A DNA stretch of 58,770 bases from contig NZ_CADAJR010000010.1 of NCBI RefSeq assembly GCF_902788255.1, positions 1-58,770 of the forward strand, in the 5' to 3' direction. Under the pieces are notes generated by a model. The model saw only the letters and a list, made by a program, of their open reading frames with translations, did no database searches and had not been told where the DNA came from. The DNA is from an uncultured Methanobrevibacter sp. Lineage in GTDB: Archaea > Methanobacteriota > Methanobacteria > Methanobacteriales > Methanobacteriaceae. This document shows, one piece after another, positions 17,192 through 27,274 of the stretch (its first letter is position 1; every line of letters begins with the position of its first letter). The position numbers and the translations under genes were made by a program.

Positions 17192-18303
17192 GAATTGGGG
17201 TTGTTGTTCATGGTCCGAACATAATAGATTCAGGCTATGCTTTAAAGTTGATTGAACTGCTTGAAAATTATGGTGATGTTTCAGCAAGACTTGGAGGAAC
17301 TATGGGAAGAACTGCAGTCATCGATGCGAGTTTGGAGCGGATAATTGACATTTCCCGTAAATTGGTACCAAGTGATTCCCTGAAGATATTTCATGACGAT
17401 AATGTTGATGTGATATTCTTGCTTAACTATGGAAAATCGGATGTGACTGGTCAGGTTTTCGGATATAAAGTGTATAACCATTATGCAGATAAGATTTCTG
17501 AAAACAATATTCCTGTTGTTCAGATAGAACGTCCAGGTGAGGCTGACGGCAGCATTATTGCCTGGAATAATGATTTGGATATTGTCGAGGAGTTGTCTGA
17601 GAAACTGGAACTGGATATTGTAACTCCCGAGCAGGTTTATGAAAGCCATATTAGACAGGATGATGCAGGATTTAATCAGAGAATAGTTCACGGTGTCAGT
17701 CCCGGTGAAAACATTATGGTCAACAGTGTTGTAATCGGAAGGACAAACTCCGATAAGCTGACACTGATTGCAAAGGACAATCATATTGTCGATATAATCG
17801 GAGGGGAACTCAAAAGCCATGGCCTTGAAAAGTTAGGCGAGGTGGATTTGGATTCGGCCATTATCAAAACCGGACTTTTAAGACATGCCAAGGTTACTCC
17901 AAGAATCATTTCAAATGACAAGCCTGATGAGTTTATCGTAACATTTCTGGATCATGCAGGTGAGGATGTCTATAAGTTTAGGGATTCAAGCCTTGTTATA
18001 ACTGTTGGTGACGATACAACTTTGATATCTTCAGACATTCTGTACAGATTTGATATACCTGTAATCGGAATAACTGATGGGGATTTGGATAAGGTTGTGG
18101 AAGATGGATTCAAGGTTAAAAATTCTATAATCTTTGAGGTTGAAAGTGGTTTTGATGACATCATTGGTCAAGATATTCAAAGCAAAATCTTTTGCGGTAA
18201 ACAGAAATCACATGATTTTACAGATATCGAAGAAGTTAAGCTAAAAATTGAAGAAATAATAAAAGATATTAACTGTAAATATAAAATTAATTATATAAAT
18301 TAA
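17188..18303 (+). CDS. DUF2117-family methanogen protein
   Basis: A 371-residue protein of a methanogen-restricted family (DUF2117, by recognition). The opening MRIGVVVHGPNIIDSGYALK and GDVSARLGGTMGRTAVIDA suggest a Rossmann-like nucleotide-binding half. The middle holds GSIIAWNNDLDIVE and a conserved IVHGVSPGENIMVNSVVIGR. No catalytic residue set can be named. It sits between nob1 (4-nt overlap) and mmp2 (15-nt gap), which suggests a cytoplasmic role in methanogenesis or RNA-linked housekeeping, unproven. Confidence 0.65.
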   Translation: MRIGVVVHGPNIIDSGYALKLIELLENYGDVSARLGGTMGRTAVIDASLERIIDISRKLVPSDSLKIFHDDNVDVIFLLNYGKSDVTGQVFGYKVYNHYADKISENNIPVVQIERPGEADGSIIAWNNDLDIVEELSEKLELDIVTPEQVYESHIRQDDAGFNQRIVHGVSPGENIMVNSVVIGRTNSDKLTLIAKDNHIVDIIGGELKSHGLEKLGEVDLDSAIIKTGLLRHAKVTPRIISNDKPDEFIVTFLDHAGEDVYKFRDSSLVITVGDDTTLISSDILYRFDIPVIGITDGDLDKVVEDGFKVKNSIIFEVESGFDDIIGQDIQSKIFCGKQKSHDFTDIEEVKLKIEEIIKDINCKYKINYIN

Positions 18304-18318
18304 ACTGGATGTGAAATT

Positions 18319-19293
18319 TTGGATTTTAAAAATCTTGTAAGGGAAATTCAGGAATTCAAGGGAGTGTCACGTAAAAGCTCAATAGATAATGTAATATCTC
18401 TTTTAAAGGAATCATATAATGTTTCCGGAGATGTTGTAATAGACATTGGTGATGATGCTTCAGCTATTGACATTGGAAACGGTCAGGTGATGCTTATTGC
18501 GGCCGATGGAATATGGGGCGACATAATGAACGTTAACCCATATTGGGCAGGATACTGCTCTGTACTTGTAAATGTTAATGACATTGCGGCAATGGGTGGA
18601 AAACCTCTTGCAATGGTTAACATAATGTCAATAAGCAATGATGAAATCTATGAGGATTTATTGAATGGAATAAAGGACGGATGTTTAAAATTCAAAGTTC
18701 CTATGGTTGGAGGACACCTCCATCCTGACGGGGAGGTTGACTCCCTTGGAGTTGCCATTGTGGGAATCGCCCAAAAGGATAAGATTATCACAAGTTTCGG
18801 TGCAGAGGCAGGAGATAAGGTAATTGTTGCAATCGACCTTGACGGAAAGCCTCATGAAATGTTTAGTCTGAACTGGGACACCACATACGATAAGGATGCG
18901 CAGCTCGTTCAGGACCAGATTACCGCAGTTCAGTACCTTGCTGAACATGACTATATCAAGTCCGGAAAGGACATTTCCAATCCGGGAATTTTGGGAACCC
19001 TGGAAATGCTTTTGGAAACTTCCAAAAAGGGTGCAACAGTTAATCTTGAAGACATTCCTAGAAATGAAAGTGTCGAATGGGTTGATTGGCTCAGGTCGTA
19101 TCCCGGTTCCGGTTTTGTATTCACAGCCACTGAGGACAAGTGCGATTATATCAAGGAGTATCTGGCTAAATATTCAATTGAAGCCAATGTTGTTGGTGAG
19201 GTCAATGATTCAAACTCCCTTATATTGCATTACGGCAATGAGGAAGCGGAAGTTTTCAATCAGGAAAAAAATCCGGTTTTCATATTTAGATGA
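18319..19293 (+). CDS. Methanogenesis marker protein 2 (AIR synthase-like)
   Basis: A 324-residue member of the AIR synthase/selenophosphate synthetase fold found almost only in methanogens. Seen: [14 protein letters not shown] (an ATP/metal loop near 49-62), [16 protein letters not shown], and [14 protein letters not shown], which match PurM-like signatures. Its substrate is unknown. The start is TTG 18319 with GGATGTGA just upstream; no in-frame ATG keeps the N-terminal helix. It lies 15 nt after the DUF2117 gene and 8 nt before the DUF4013 gene. Confidence 0.78.
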   Translation: MDFKNLVREIQEFKGVSRKSSIDNVISLLKESYNVSGDVVIDIGDDASAIDIGNGQVMLIAADGIWGDIMNVNPYWAGYCSVLVNVNDIAAMGGKPLAMVNIMSISNDEIYEDLLNGIKDGCLKFKVPMVGGHLHPDGEVDSLGVAIVGIAQKDKIITSFGAEAGDKVIVAIDLDGKPHEMFSLNWDTTYDKDAQLVQDQITAVQYLAEHDYIKSGKDISNPGILGTLEMLLETSKKGATVNLEDIPRNESVEWVDWLRSYPGSGFVFTATEDKCDYIKEYLAKYSIEANVVGEVNDSNSLILHYGNEEAEVFNQEKNPVFIFR

Positions 19294-19301
19294 GGTAGAG
19301 T

Positions 19302-20090
19302 ATGGATCTATCAAAAATTGTTGTTAATTCGGTTAAGTATCCCTTCAAAAATCTTATCAAATTGCCGATTATTTTCATTCTTTTCATTTTAATCGCTATT
19401 GTTCCTTTCGGATGGATATTTAACAACCGATATGTTGTAGCGATTGGAGTAATCTCATTCTTTTTGTTTATTCTGATTGTTCCGGGGTACATGCTGGGAA
19501 TAGTTAGAAAGGGTTCGATAGAGTCTTCTGTTTTTCCATCGTTTAATGTGGTGAATACGATTTATGATGCTATAAGAGTCCTTGTTTTAAGGATTGTGTA
19601 TATGATTGTGCCTGCAGTAATGTTTTTCATTGCTTTGTCCACTTTGGGCGTTTCAGGCATTGATTCATTGTCTCATTTTCAGGTTTCCGGTTTAGCATCT
19701 ATAGGTTTGGCTTTAATTCTGATTTTGGTTACTTATCTCATATTTGAGTTTTTATTCGTCTTTGCAAAGGCCAGATTGGCATACCTGAACAGTTTGTCTG
19801 AATCATTAAAGGTTCATAAGGTGATTGTTGACATTAAAAACATCGGTTTTGTGAATATAGTTAAATGGCTTGTTGTCATGGTGCTATTGATGATTGCCGC
19901 TTCAGTAATTTCTTCAATCGTGACATTGATTCCTTATGTTGGCTTTTTAATATATGTATGTATCATAATTCCAATTCTTGAAAGTATAGGCAATTATTCA
20001 CTGGGACTGCTGTATTCAAATATTATAAAAAATGATGATGATTTGGGTAAGCTTCAAAGGGAAATAGAATTGATAAAATATTCCAATTAG
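19302..20090 (+). CDS. DUF4013-family membrane protein
   Basis: A 262-residue integral membrane protein with about six hydrophobic segments (for instance LPIIFILFILIAIVPFGWIF, YVVAIGVISFFLFILIVPGY and MIVPAVMFFIAL). The PGYMLGIVRKG segment after the second helix and the overall plan match DUF4013, a family expanded in Methanobacteriales. Function unknown. Last gene of the nob1 operon; its stop overlaps the stop of the convergent nuclease gene by a few bases. Confidence 0.75.
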   Translation: MDLSKIVVNSVKYPFKNLIKLPIIFILFILIAIVPFGWIFNNRYVVAIGVISFFLFILIVPGYMLGIVRKGSIESSVFPSFNVVNTIYDAIRVLVLRIVYMIVPAVMFFIALSTLGVSGIDSLSHFQVSGLASIGLALILILVTYLIFEFLFVFAKARLAYLNSLSESLKVHKVIVDIKNIGFVNIVKWLVVMVLLMIAASVISSIVTLIPYVGFLIYVCIIIPILESIGNYSLGLLYSNIIKNDDDLGKLQREIELIKYSN

Positions 20091-20833
20091 GGATTGCATA
20101 TCTTGCAGGGCACATATCCCTGACTTACGGCATCGTCCCTGCTTGAGAAGAATATCTTGTTTCCCTCAGCCATCTTGCTGACGCTGTTGCATGAGGCAAC
20201 ATGGAATTTTCCGGTGTTTGCATTGCCGACATAATTCGCTGAATCAGAGGAACTTGTTGACTCGGCACTTGTCGGTTGGGAGTTAGAGGAAGATGAACTG
20301 TGTGAACTTGCAACATGTGTGTCTCCATCTGCCCAATCATAGGGATAAAATTCGCTTGGAGGCATATACATGATTTCTGCAAGACCTTCCTTTAAAAGCA
20401 TTTCATTGACATTTTTTCCATCAACAATGACGACTCCCAGTGTTCTGCCGTACCTGTCGGAGTGTTTTGAATCGTCAACGTCAATTCCCACTTTTTTGTT
20501 CAGGCATAATTTCTGGACAAAGTTTTTGGAAGTGATGTATCCCTCAACACCACGTTCGGGAGTATTGACTCCTACAAAACGGATCTTTTCGCCATTGTCA
20601 AGATATATTGTATCTCCGTCAACCACCTGTGTACAGACTCCGCTTTCCTCAACATGGCAGTCTGTTTTTGAATACTTGCTTAAGATATCTGATGCGGACA
20701 TATCATGATATTTTGAGGTAGGAACGTTATGTGAAAATCCTGTTCCGGTATATGCGCTTGCAACGGATATCGCTCCGGCAAAAATGATTAAGATTATCAG
20801 TAAAGAAATTATGTGTTTTCTAGTGACGTTCAT
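20087..20833 (-). CDS. Secreted thermonuclease-like protein with Ada-like cysteine tail
   Basis: A 248-residue exported nuclease. Residues 1-27 form a signal peptide (LLIILIIFAGAISVASAY). The staphylococcal-nuclease domain has the calcium/catalytic set: VVDGDTI (D72, D74), R85, E93 in VNTPE, and R130 in SDRYGR; R85 and E93 keep the R35-E43 spacing of the classic enzyme. A serine-rich linker (about 178-200) leads to a C-terminal module, GKFHVASCNSVSKM and YVPCKICNP, like the metal-binding fold of Ada. It may digest external DNA or RNA. The start is set by the signal peptide. Confidence 0.85.
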   Translation of the reverse strand: MNVTRKHIISLLIILIIFAGAISVASAYTGTGFSHNVPTSKYHDMSASDILSKYSKTDCHVEESGVCTQVVDGDTIYLDNGEKIRFVGVNTPERGVEGYITSKNFVQKLCLNKKVGIDVDDSKHSDRYGRTLGVVIVDGKNVNEMLLKEGLAEIMYMPPSEFYPYDWADGDTHVASSHSSSSSNSQPTSAESTSSSDSANYVGNANTGKFHVASCNSVSKMAEGNKIFFSSRDDAVSQGYVPCKICNP

Positions 20834-20959
20834 AAATTTCCCTCCATAATATACTTGTTATAATTTTGTGTTATTATAATTTTCCAATATCAAATAAATA
20901 ATTATTTTATACTATAACATCAAATATATATAATATTAAAAATTCTTATTGGAGATTGT

Positions 20960-22507
20960 ATGTTAATTAAAATTAATGGAGAAGAGGTAAATGTTGATGA
21001 TGGCTCAACTATTCAAGATGTCATCTCTCAAACAAATGCACCTTATACTCCGGGAAGTATTATTTGCTTAATAAAAGGTAAAAAAGAACTGGAAAAGAAT
21101 ATTAGCAAGTATAAAATTAAAACAAACAAGGGTTCAATAATTATTCAATTAGACGAGTCAGACGAAGCAAAGCCTCTCGTTGACTTGTGGAAAGACCAAT
21201 ACGATGACTTTGTTGATTTGAACATTCGCTGGTCAACATCAACAGAAGTGGCTATTGGTCCGATTGTTACTGATTTGGAACCTACTCACGATGAATTCAA
21301 GTATTTTGAGGGAGATGTTGTTTTAAGTTTATCTGGTTTTAGTAATGAGTCCACTCATTTAATCATGCTTAAGGAAAATACTACAAATGTATATGGTGTG
21401 CCTAATCACAATAAAGGTATCTTTGCCCGTGTCATTGGTGGTAAAAAGACTTTGGAAAGTCTCACAGATGATGATGTTGTAACCGGAATAGAACCTATTG
21501 TTGAAAGGAGTACCACAACTGATACTGCATCAGTATCAGATTTAAGCACTGTATTGGAAGAGGGAAATGAATTATTCACATATATTTCATTCGACATTGA
21601 TGAGGATTCCCCAATATGTGTTGAACACTTGTTTTCACTTATTAAGGATGGCAGAATCAAGGTTTCATATGACAGCGAATCATTCATTGGATTTTATGAT
21701 TTGGCAGGCATTATCAAACCTAAAGAAGACACTACTCTGAGAAACAGGGGAACAATCACCGTTAGGAATAATGGTGTAGGTGTTGGAAAGTTATACATCT
21801 ATCGTGAAAACAGGGTATTGACTCCAAACCACACCACAGTAGGTCATATCGTCAATGGTATGGAAATCATCGACATTGCAAAGGAAAACGATTTCATTAC
21901 AGTCAAATCTGAAAAACAAAGGTTGATGCTATTGAATAAGACACAAAGTGAGGCTACAGAGATATTGTCTGAAGCCGGTGTTGAACATATGATCGACGGT
22001 TTGATTGATGATGATGCAATAATTGTCGAGCAAACTCCAAAGCATACAATCGATATATTGAAAGAGGGTAGGGTAATAACCAAAGCGATTAATAAGGAAG
22101 ATTTATGTTCAATTAAATTTGTTGACAATGCACCAAGATCTGTCAAATACTTCAAGTTCCTCTCCGGACTTTTAGAAAACCCTATAGGTAAGATTAAGGT
22201 TCATTTTGCAGTTCCTGGAATGCACATTGTCATGTTTGAAGGAGATAAAAAACTTGCAAAAGGATTGGTTCCTGAAAACACTCCTGTCGATAAGGTAATC
22301 AGGGGTCAAATCGGTATAACAAACATGGCATCAAAAAGTGCCGGTTTGATAGGTATCAGATTTGAGGATAACGTTGAGTTCGGTCCTACTGCTGAAAGTT
22401 TTGAAGCAACAAATATAATTGGAGATATCACCTCTGATTATGATCAACTTGAAAAATTAAAAGAAGGAGTTGAAGTTTATGTCACAGAATCTAACCATGA
22501 GTCCTGA
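20960..22507 (+). CDS. Methanogenesis marker protein 3
   Basis: A 515-residue methanogen-specific protein (UPF0288/Mmp3 type). It begins with a ubiquitin/ThiS-like fold (MLIKINGEEVNVDDGSTIQD) and has cyclophilin-like pieces in its C-terminal half (GIRFEDNVEFGPTAESF). Mmp3 is known from the ATP-dependent activation fraction of methyl-coenzyme M reductase. First gene of the cluster with mmp6, mmp5, mmp15 and mmp17, behind an AT-rich promoter with a TATATATAA box near 20930. Its 3' end overlaps mmp6 by 29 nt. Confidence 0.85.
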   Translation: MLIKINGEEVNVDDGSTIQDVISQTNAPYTPGSIICLIKGKKELEKNISKYKIKTNKGSIIIQLDESDEAKPLVDLWKDQYDDFVDLNIRWSTSTEVAIGPIVTDLEPTHDEFKYFEGDVVLSLSGFSNESTHLIMLKENTTNVYGVPNHNKGIFARVIGGKKTLESLTDDDVVTGIEPIVERSTTTDTASVSDLSTVLEEGNELFTYISFDIDEDSPICVEHLFSLIKDGRIKVSYDSESFIGFYDLAGIIKPKEDTTLRNRGTITVRNNGVGVGKLYIYRENRVLTPNHTTVGHIVNGMEIIDIAKENDFITVKSEKQRLMLLNKTQSEATEILSEAGVEHMIDGLIDDDAIIVEQTPKHTIDILKEGRVITKAINKEDLCSIKFVDNAPRSVKYFKFLSGLLENPIGKIKVHFAVPGMHIVMFEGDKKLAKGLVPENTPVDKVIRGQIGITNMASKSAGLIGIRFEDNVEFGPTAESFEATNIIGDITSDYDQLEKLKEGVEVYVTESNHES

Positions 22508-22949
22508 TTTGGGAACAGAAGATTGGGATCCTGATGTAATTACTCGTATGATTTTTATCGGGCCAGGAGCTCACGTGAGTGAACAGGAAATAGTTACAGC
22601 ATTTCACATGCTTGATTTGCCGCTCACTATTAAAAATACCTGTTATGGGTCTATGATTAGTGGAAAAAGTGAAGATGTGTATGAGGCTATTAAAGAGATA
22701 AGAAAACTTGATCCAAATCATATTTTCACAAAGGAAAGAGGATTTGCTCCAGGTGACCCTAGACGTTGCAGAGGTCATAGATTCGGTCCTAGGGAAGGTT
22801 TCCACCAAATGGAAAAAGAGTACAGAATACTTGGTTTTGTTGCCAATGCTTTAGAAGAGCGTAAAGATGTTAAAATTGAGCCTAAAAAACCAGTTGATGT
22901 TGATGAATTTGAAAAAATCATGAATGAATGTTTAGATAAAAAAGAATAG
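22479..22949 (+). CDS. Methanogenesis marker protein 6
   Basis: A 156-residue conserved methanogen protein. I place the start at ATG 22479, since the GGAG ribosome binding site at about 22465-22468 is properly spaced from it and too close to the TTG at 22470. Conserved pieces include [35 protein letters not shown], and [20 protein letters not shown], a likely ligand- or protein-binding surface. No catalytic domain is recognised. Its reading frame overlaps the end of mmp3 and it runs 8 nt ahead of mmp5. Confidence 0.82.
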   Translation: MSQNLTMSPDLGTEDWDPDVITRMIFIGPGAHVSEQEIVTAFHMLDLPLTIKNTCYGSMISGKSEDVYEAIKEIRKLDPNHIFTKERGFAPGDPRRCRGHRFGPREGFHQMEKEYRILGFVANALEERKDVKIEPKKPVDVDEFEKIMNECLDKKE

Positions 22950-22957
22950 GTGAAAAT

Positions 22958-23416
22958 ATGGTTAAAGTAGCTATTTATCCTCCAAACTCATTAATCTTAG
23001 CAGATTTAATTGAAAGGAAAGGTCACACTCCTTTAGTTTTACAAAAACAAATTAGACAAAAAATTAAAGATCCGGAGATTGATTCTCCGCCAATGAATAT
23101 TACAGAAGAAGATCCAATTCAAGGACTTAAATACGCAGCTATTGAAGTTCCTTCAGGTGTTCGTGGAAGAATGTCAATTATAGGACCTCTTATAGATGAG
23201 GCTGAAGCTGCAATTATTGTTGACAATGCCCCATATGGATTCGGTTGTATAGGCTGTGCCAGAACCAATGAACTGTCCATATTTTTACTTAGAAACAAGG
23301 ACATTCCTGTTTTGGAAGTAACTTATCCTACAGACCAGGATGAAACATATGTCATGGTAAACGACATTAACGACTTTATTGACTCACTTGAAGAAAATGT
23401 TAAGGAGGAAGAATAA
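22958..23416 (+). CDS. Methanogenesis marker protein 5
   Basis: A 152-residue methanogen-specific protein. The core has [20 protein letters not shown], an [20 protein letters not shown] segment and [16 protein letters not shown], whose CIGC pair is the only cysteine cluster and could bind metal. Function is unknown beyond its constant place with other Mmp genes. It overlaps the mmp15 start by 1 nt (TAATG) and has a GGTG ribosome binding site before ATG 22958. Confidence 0.82.
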   Translation: MVKVAIYPPNSLILADLIERKGHTPLVLQKQIRQKIKDPEIDSPPMNITEEDPIQGLKYAAIEVPSGVRGRMSIIGPLIDEAEAAIIVDNAPYGFGCIGCARTNELSIFLLRNKDIPVLEVTYPTDQDETYVMVNDINDFIDSLEENVKEEE

Positions 23417-24657
23417 TGGTTAAAATTGCATTAGTTTCATGCGGAACAGAATACAGTGGAATTCAAAAAGAAATTGAAAAGGCAGCAAACAAGTTTGGTG
23501 CTGAAATAATTCTTCCTGAAATTGATTTGGATTATATTGATGAATCTTATGAAAAATTCGGATTTTCCGCTCAAAGTTCAAGTTTAAAATTAATGATTGC
23601 AAGAGCAATGGCTATTGTTGAAGGCAGATGCAGGCCTGATGCTGTATTTATTGCAACATGTTTCAGATGTGCTGAAGCGGCCTTGGTGAGAAACGAAGTA
23701 AGAAGATTTATACAGAACAATACCCGTATCCCTGTAGTTACCTACTCATTCACTGAAAGGACAAAAGCGGATGAACTCTTTATCCGTATGGAAGCATTGG
23801 CCACTACCGTAACACGCAGAAACATTCTTGCTCGTGAAAAGCAAGAAGGACTTACCCTTGGTCTTGACTCCGGTTCAACAACTACAAAAGCAGTATTGAT
23901 GGAAAACAACAAGGTTATCGGAACCGGTTGGACATCCACAAAGGACATTATTGAATCAGCTAAAACCGCTGCTGCAGAAGCATTCGGCGAAACTGATTAC
24001 GGATGGGATGACCTTGACGGTATCGGAACCACAGGTTATGGTAGGTTTACAATGGGTCAGGAATTTGGAGCTGAACTTATCCAGGAAGAACTTTCAGTTA
24101 ATGCAAAAGGTGCAGTATACCTTGCAGATTGTCAGAAAGGTGAAGCTACCGTACTGGATATCGGTGGTATGGACAACAAGGTTATTACCGTAAACAACGG
24201 TATTCCTGACAACTTCACTATGGGTGGTATCTGTGCAGGTGCATCCGGAAGATTTTTGGATATGACTTCCCGTAGGTTGGATGTGGACATCACCGAACTC
24301 GGTCCATTGGCTGTACAGGGAGACTGGAGAAAAGCAATGTTGAACTCTTACTGTATCGTATTCGGTATTCAGGACCTTGTTACTACACTTGCTGCAGGCG
24401 GTTCAAAGGCTGATGTTGCAGCCGCTGCATGTCACTCTGTTTCCGAACAAGTTTACGAACAGCAACTTCAGGAAATTGATATTCGTGAACCTTTAATTCA
24501 GGTAGGTGGAACCAGTTTGATTTCAGGTCTTGTTGAAGCAGTAAGTGAAACATTAGGTGGAATCAATGTTATCGTTCCTGAATATTCACAACATATCGGT
24601 GCTGTAGGAGCAGCTCTATTGGTTTCTGGAATGGGACACAGACAAGATAATAAATAA
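23416..24657 (+). CDS. Methanogenesis marker protein 15 (BadF/BcrA-type ATPase)
   Basis: A 413-residue ASKHA-fold ATPase of the activase family that drives electrons into difficult reductions, as in benzoyl-CoA and hydroxyacyl-CoA dehydratase systems. Seen: phosphate loop 1 [17 protein letters not shown] near 153, IGTTGYGRF near 206, [10 protein letters not shown], and the cluster-binding [10 protein letters not shown] with its cysteine. The N-terminal 145 residues are an extra domain with [13 protein letters not shown]. It probably couples ATP hydrolysis to metallocluster reduction during reductase activation. Overlaps mmp5 by 1 nt. Confidence 0.86.
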   Translation: MVKIALVSCGTEYSGIQKEIEKAANKFGAEIILPEIDLDYIDESYEKFGFSAQSSSLKLMIARAMAIVEGRCRPDAVFIATCFRCAEAALVRNEVRRFIQNNTRIPVVTYSFTERTKADELFIRMEALATTVTRRNILAREKQEGLTLGLDSGSTTTKAVLMENNKVIGTGWTSTKDIIESAKTAAAEAFGETDYGWDDLDGIGTTGYGRFTMGQEFGAELIQEELSVNAKGAVYLADCQKGEATVLDIGGMDNKVITVNNGIPDNFTMGGICAGASGRFLDMTSRRLDVDITELGPLAVQGDWRKAMLNSYCIVFGIQDLVTTLAAGGSKADVAAAACHSVSEQVYEQQLQEIDIREPLIQVGGTSLISGLVEAVSETLGGINVIVPEYSQHIGAVGAALLVSGMGHRQDNK

Positions 24658-24676
24658 TATTTAAAGGGTTGATTCG

Positions 24677-25237
24677 ATGTTAGTTGAATGCTATGATGAA
24701 CGTGGTGCAGAAGTTTATGATATCATCATTAAACAGGTCTTCCAGGATTTGGTTTTGGGAGCATCTGTTGATGATTTAAAGGCTTATGTCAATCCTGATG
24801 ATCCGGTATTTGTTTTAGCTATCAAAATGAGAAAAACTTCAAATGTTATTTTATTTGAGGATGTCGCTAACTTAACTTATGATAAACCGAATGATATCAC
24901 TAGAATACTAATCGACAATGAAAACTATCTTCCGCATATTTTAAAACAGCTTTGGAAGCAGTTTTCCAGAGATGAGATTTATCAGCCAAACAGGTATCAG
25001 CTGGAAATTGAAGGTGATTACACAGAATTGAAATCTATTGTTGTTGACGACCCTCATTCCAATTTACAAAGACGTATTTACGATGCAATCTTTAGGATAT
25101 TGCCTGAAGGTTTTAAAAACATTAAAGATTTGTCTTCTGGAGATATTGTTGCAGTTGTAGCTACTGATGAGTTAATTAAGGATGCATGGATTGAAAAATG
25201 TCATGAATATATTGATGAATTAAACAAAGGCATGTAG
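24677..25237 (+). CDS. Methanogenesis marker protein 17
   Basis: A 186-residue methanogen-specific protein opening MLVECYDERGAEVYDIIIKQ. Conserved stretches are VFVLAIKMRKTSNVILFEDV and RIYDAIFRILPEGFKN. Mmp17 is one of the proteins reported in the ATP-dependent methyl-coenzyme M reductase activation complex. It lies 19 nt after mmp15 and closes the mmp3-6-5-15-17 run; the NifB-like gene follows with its own TATA box (CTTTATATAT near 25243). Confidence 0.82.
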   Translation: MLVECYDERGAEVYDIIIKQVFQDLVLGASVDDLKAYVNPDDPVFVLAIKMRKTSNVILFEDVANLTYDKPNDITRILIDNENYLPHILKQLWKQFSRDEIYQPNRYQLEIEGDYTELKSIVVDDPHSNLQRRIYDAIFRILPEGFKNIKDLSSGDIVAVVATDELIKDAWIEKCHEYIDELNKGM

Positions 25238-25302
25238 AAAGCTTTATATATTTGTTCGTATTAATACAAATTAACAGTAGTTATATGAGGAGGGAGTAGT
25301 AT

Positions 25303-26169
25303 ATGAACGAACATAACGGTTCAAGATTTGCACACATAACAAAAGCACATCCATGCTTTAATGAAAAAATGCATGATAAAGTCGGAAGAGCACATGTACC
25401 CGTGGCACCAAAATGTAATATATTCTGTAACTTCTGTACAAGGGACATTAACAATGAAGAAGACAGGCCTGGTGTTGCAGGATGCATTATGAAACCAGAT
25501 GATGCGATTACTCACATTAATGATGTAACTTCAGAAGGCCCAATATCAGTGGTTGGTGTTGCTGGACCTGGGGATTCACTTGCAAATGAAGAGACATTTG
25601 AATTCTTTGAGAAATTGGCAACTGAACAGTCTGACTTGATTAAATGTATGAGTACTAATGGGCTTTTGCTTCCAAAATATGCTGATAAATTGGCAGAACT
25701 TGGAGTAAACTCCGTTACAGTCACAATTAATGCAATCGATCCTGACATTGCAGTGGACATTTATTCATTCATCAAATACGAAGGAAAAATCTATAAAGGA
25801 TATGAGGCTGTTGAAATCCTGATTAAAAATCAGTTGGATGGTGTCGAAAAGGCGGCAGCCAACGGTTTGGTTGTTAAAGTCAATTCAGTATTGATTCCTG
25901 GTTTGAATGATGAACACATTGTTGAAATTGCAAAAGAGGTTAAAAAACGTGGTGCTGCATTGATGAATGTTTTACCATTAATACCACTTGCAAAAATGAA
26001 ACATTATTCACGTCCGGACTGTTCAATGATGGAAAGTGTCAGGGAACAAGTGGAAGAAGTAATACCTGTATTCAGGGCATGTACCCAATGTAGGGCGGAT
26101 GCATACGGAATACCTGGTAAGAAAAGCGAAGACCATCATTTAGGAATGACTCCACAAAGTCATTACTAA
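25303..26169 (+). CDS. nifB: NifB-like radical SAM protein
   Basis: A 288-residue radical SAM enzyme with the NifB signature: HPCF (16-19), GRAHVPVAPKCNIFCNFC with the CX3CX2C cluster ligands C38, C42 and C45, then RPGVAGCIM, and a C-terminal ACTQCRADA. NifB fuses iron-sulphur clusters and inserts carbide to make the nitrogenase cofactor precursor (NifB-co). It lacks the NifX domain, as methanogen NifB does. No nitrogenase gene lies in the window; the partners are mmp genes. A strong GAGGAGGG ribosome binding site and a TATA box are present. A diverged NifB paralogue with another product is possible. Confidence 0.78.
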   Translation: MNEHNGSRFAHITKAHPCFNEKMHDKVGRAHVPVAPKCNIFCNFCTRDINNEEDRPGVAGCIMKPDDAITHINDVTSEGPISVVGVAGPGDSLANEETFEFFEKLATEQSDLIKCMSTNGLLLPKYADKLAELGVNSVTVTINAIDPDIAVDIYSFIKYEGKIYKGYEAVEILIKNQLDGVEKAAANGLVVKVNSVLIPGLNDEHIVEIAKEVKKRGAALMNVLPLIPLAKMKHYSRPDCSMMESVREQVEEVIPVFRACTQCRADAYGIPGKKSEDHHLGMTPQSHY

Positions 26170-26270
26170 ATTCTTTTTTTTAATTTTTTCAATCTTTTTT
26201 GTACAAGTTTAATAATTATAAAAAAGATATATTAATATGTTATTTTTATTGACTTTTTAGGATAGATAAT

Positions 26271-27191
26271 ATGGTTAAAACTTATGTTTTTGGACATAAA
26301 AGTCCGGATAGTGATACAATCACTTCAAGTATTGTAATGGCAAATTTAGAAAACGAATTAGGAAACAGCGAAGCTAAAGCTTACAGATTAGGAAATGTAA
26401 ACAAGGAAACCGAATTTATTTTAAACTATTTGGATATGGACGCTCCTGAACTTTTAGAAAATGTTGAAGATGGGGCAAATGTTATTTTGGTTGACCACAA
26501 CTCTCCTGCTGAATCCGTTGACAATCTGGAAAATGCGAATATCTTAAAAGTTGTTGACCACCATAAATTGGCTTTGGAAACTTCCTATCCGTTATTCTTA
26601 AGATTTGAACCTGTTGGATGTACTGAAACTATTTTATGCAAGTTATATGAGGAAAACGGTGTTGAAATTACAAAAGAAATAGCAACACTGATGCTTTCTG
26701 CAATCATTTCAGACACTCTTCTTTTAAAATCTCCAACTACAACCGAAGACGATAAGCTGGCTGTTGAAAAGCTTGCAAAAATTGCTGAAGTTGATGCTGA
26801 AGAGTATGGTCTTGAAATGCTTAAGGCAGGAACTGACCTGAGCAGTTTCACCATCGATGAAATTTTGGCACTGGATGCTAAACAGATTGATTTCAAAGAC
26901 GTTAAATCAATTGTAAATCAGGTCAATACCGCAGACATTTCAGATGTGATGGCTATGAAAGATGATTTGGAAGCTGGAATCAACAAGATTATTGAAGCTG
27001 AAGACCTTGACTTGTTCATGCTTTTAATCACCGATATCGTTAACAGCAATTCCCAGGTCATTGCATTGGGTAAGGATGCTGCTTTGGTTGAAAAGGCATA
27101 TGGTGTTAAACTTGAGGACAATACAGTTTTACTCGAAGGTGTTGTCTCACGTAAAAAACAAGTCGTGCCTATCATGACAGAAAATGCATAA
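26271..27191 (+). CDS. ppaC: Manganese-dependent inorganic pyrophosphatase (family II)
   Basis: Hydrolyses pyrophosphate to phosphate in the cytoplasm. The 306 residues show the DHH-family metal ligands H9, D13 and D15 in FGHKSPDSDT, D75 in VDHNSP, H97 in DHHK, and D148 in IISDT, matching the classical B. subtilis set within one residue. A C-terminal DHHA2 domain ends with the substrate-binding SRKKQVVP. Monocistronic, flanked by T-tracts at 26170-26205 and after 27191. Confidence 0.94.
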   Translation: MVKTYVFGHKSPDSDTITSSIVMANLENELGNSEAKAYRLGNVNKETEFILNYLDMDAPELLENVEDGANVILVDHNSPAESVDNLENANILKVVDHHKLALETSYPLFLRFEPVGCTETILCKLYEENGVEITKEIATLMLSAIISDTLLLKSPTTTEDDKLAVEKLAKIAEVDAEEYGLEMLKAGTDLSSFTIDEILALDAKQIDFKDVKSIVNQVNTADISDVMAMKDDLEAGINKIIEAEDLDLFMLLITDIVNSNSQVIALGKDAALVEKAYGVKLEDNTVLLEGVVSRKKQVVPIMTENA

Positions 27192-27243
27192 TTATTTTTT
27201 GGTTACCCTAAAATTTTGTATTTTTCAATCTTTTTCATAAAAA

Positions 27244-27252
27244 TTTATAAAT
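27244..27252 (+). promoter_or_regulatory. TATA box before the mtnA leader
   Basis: TTTATAAAT at about 27244-27252 would place transcription start about 25 nt downstream, near 27275. That is exactly where the first stem of the leader begins. The distance from there to the mtnA ATG (27441) is about 165 nt, unusually long for this window. Confidence 0.45.
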
Positions 27253-27274
27253 GATAATTGAAAAATTATTATTT

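Noticed and set aside
25303-26169. The NifB-like gene as evidence for nitrogen fixation
   Set aside because: No nitrogenase structural genes are in the window, so fixation cannot be inferred.
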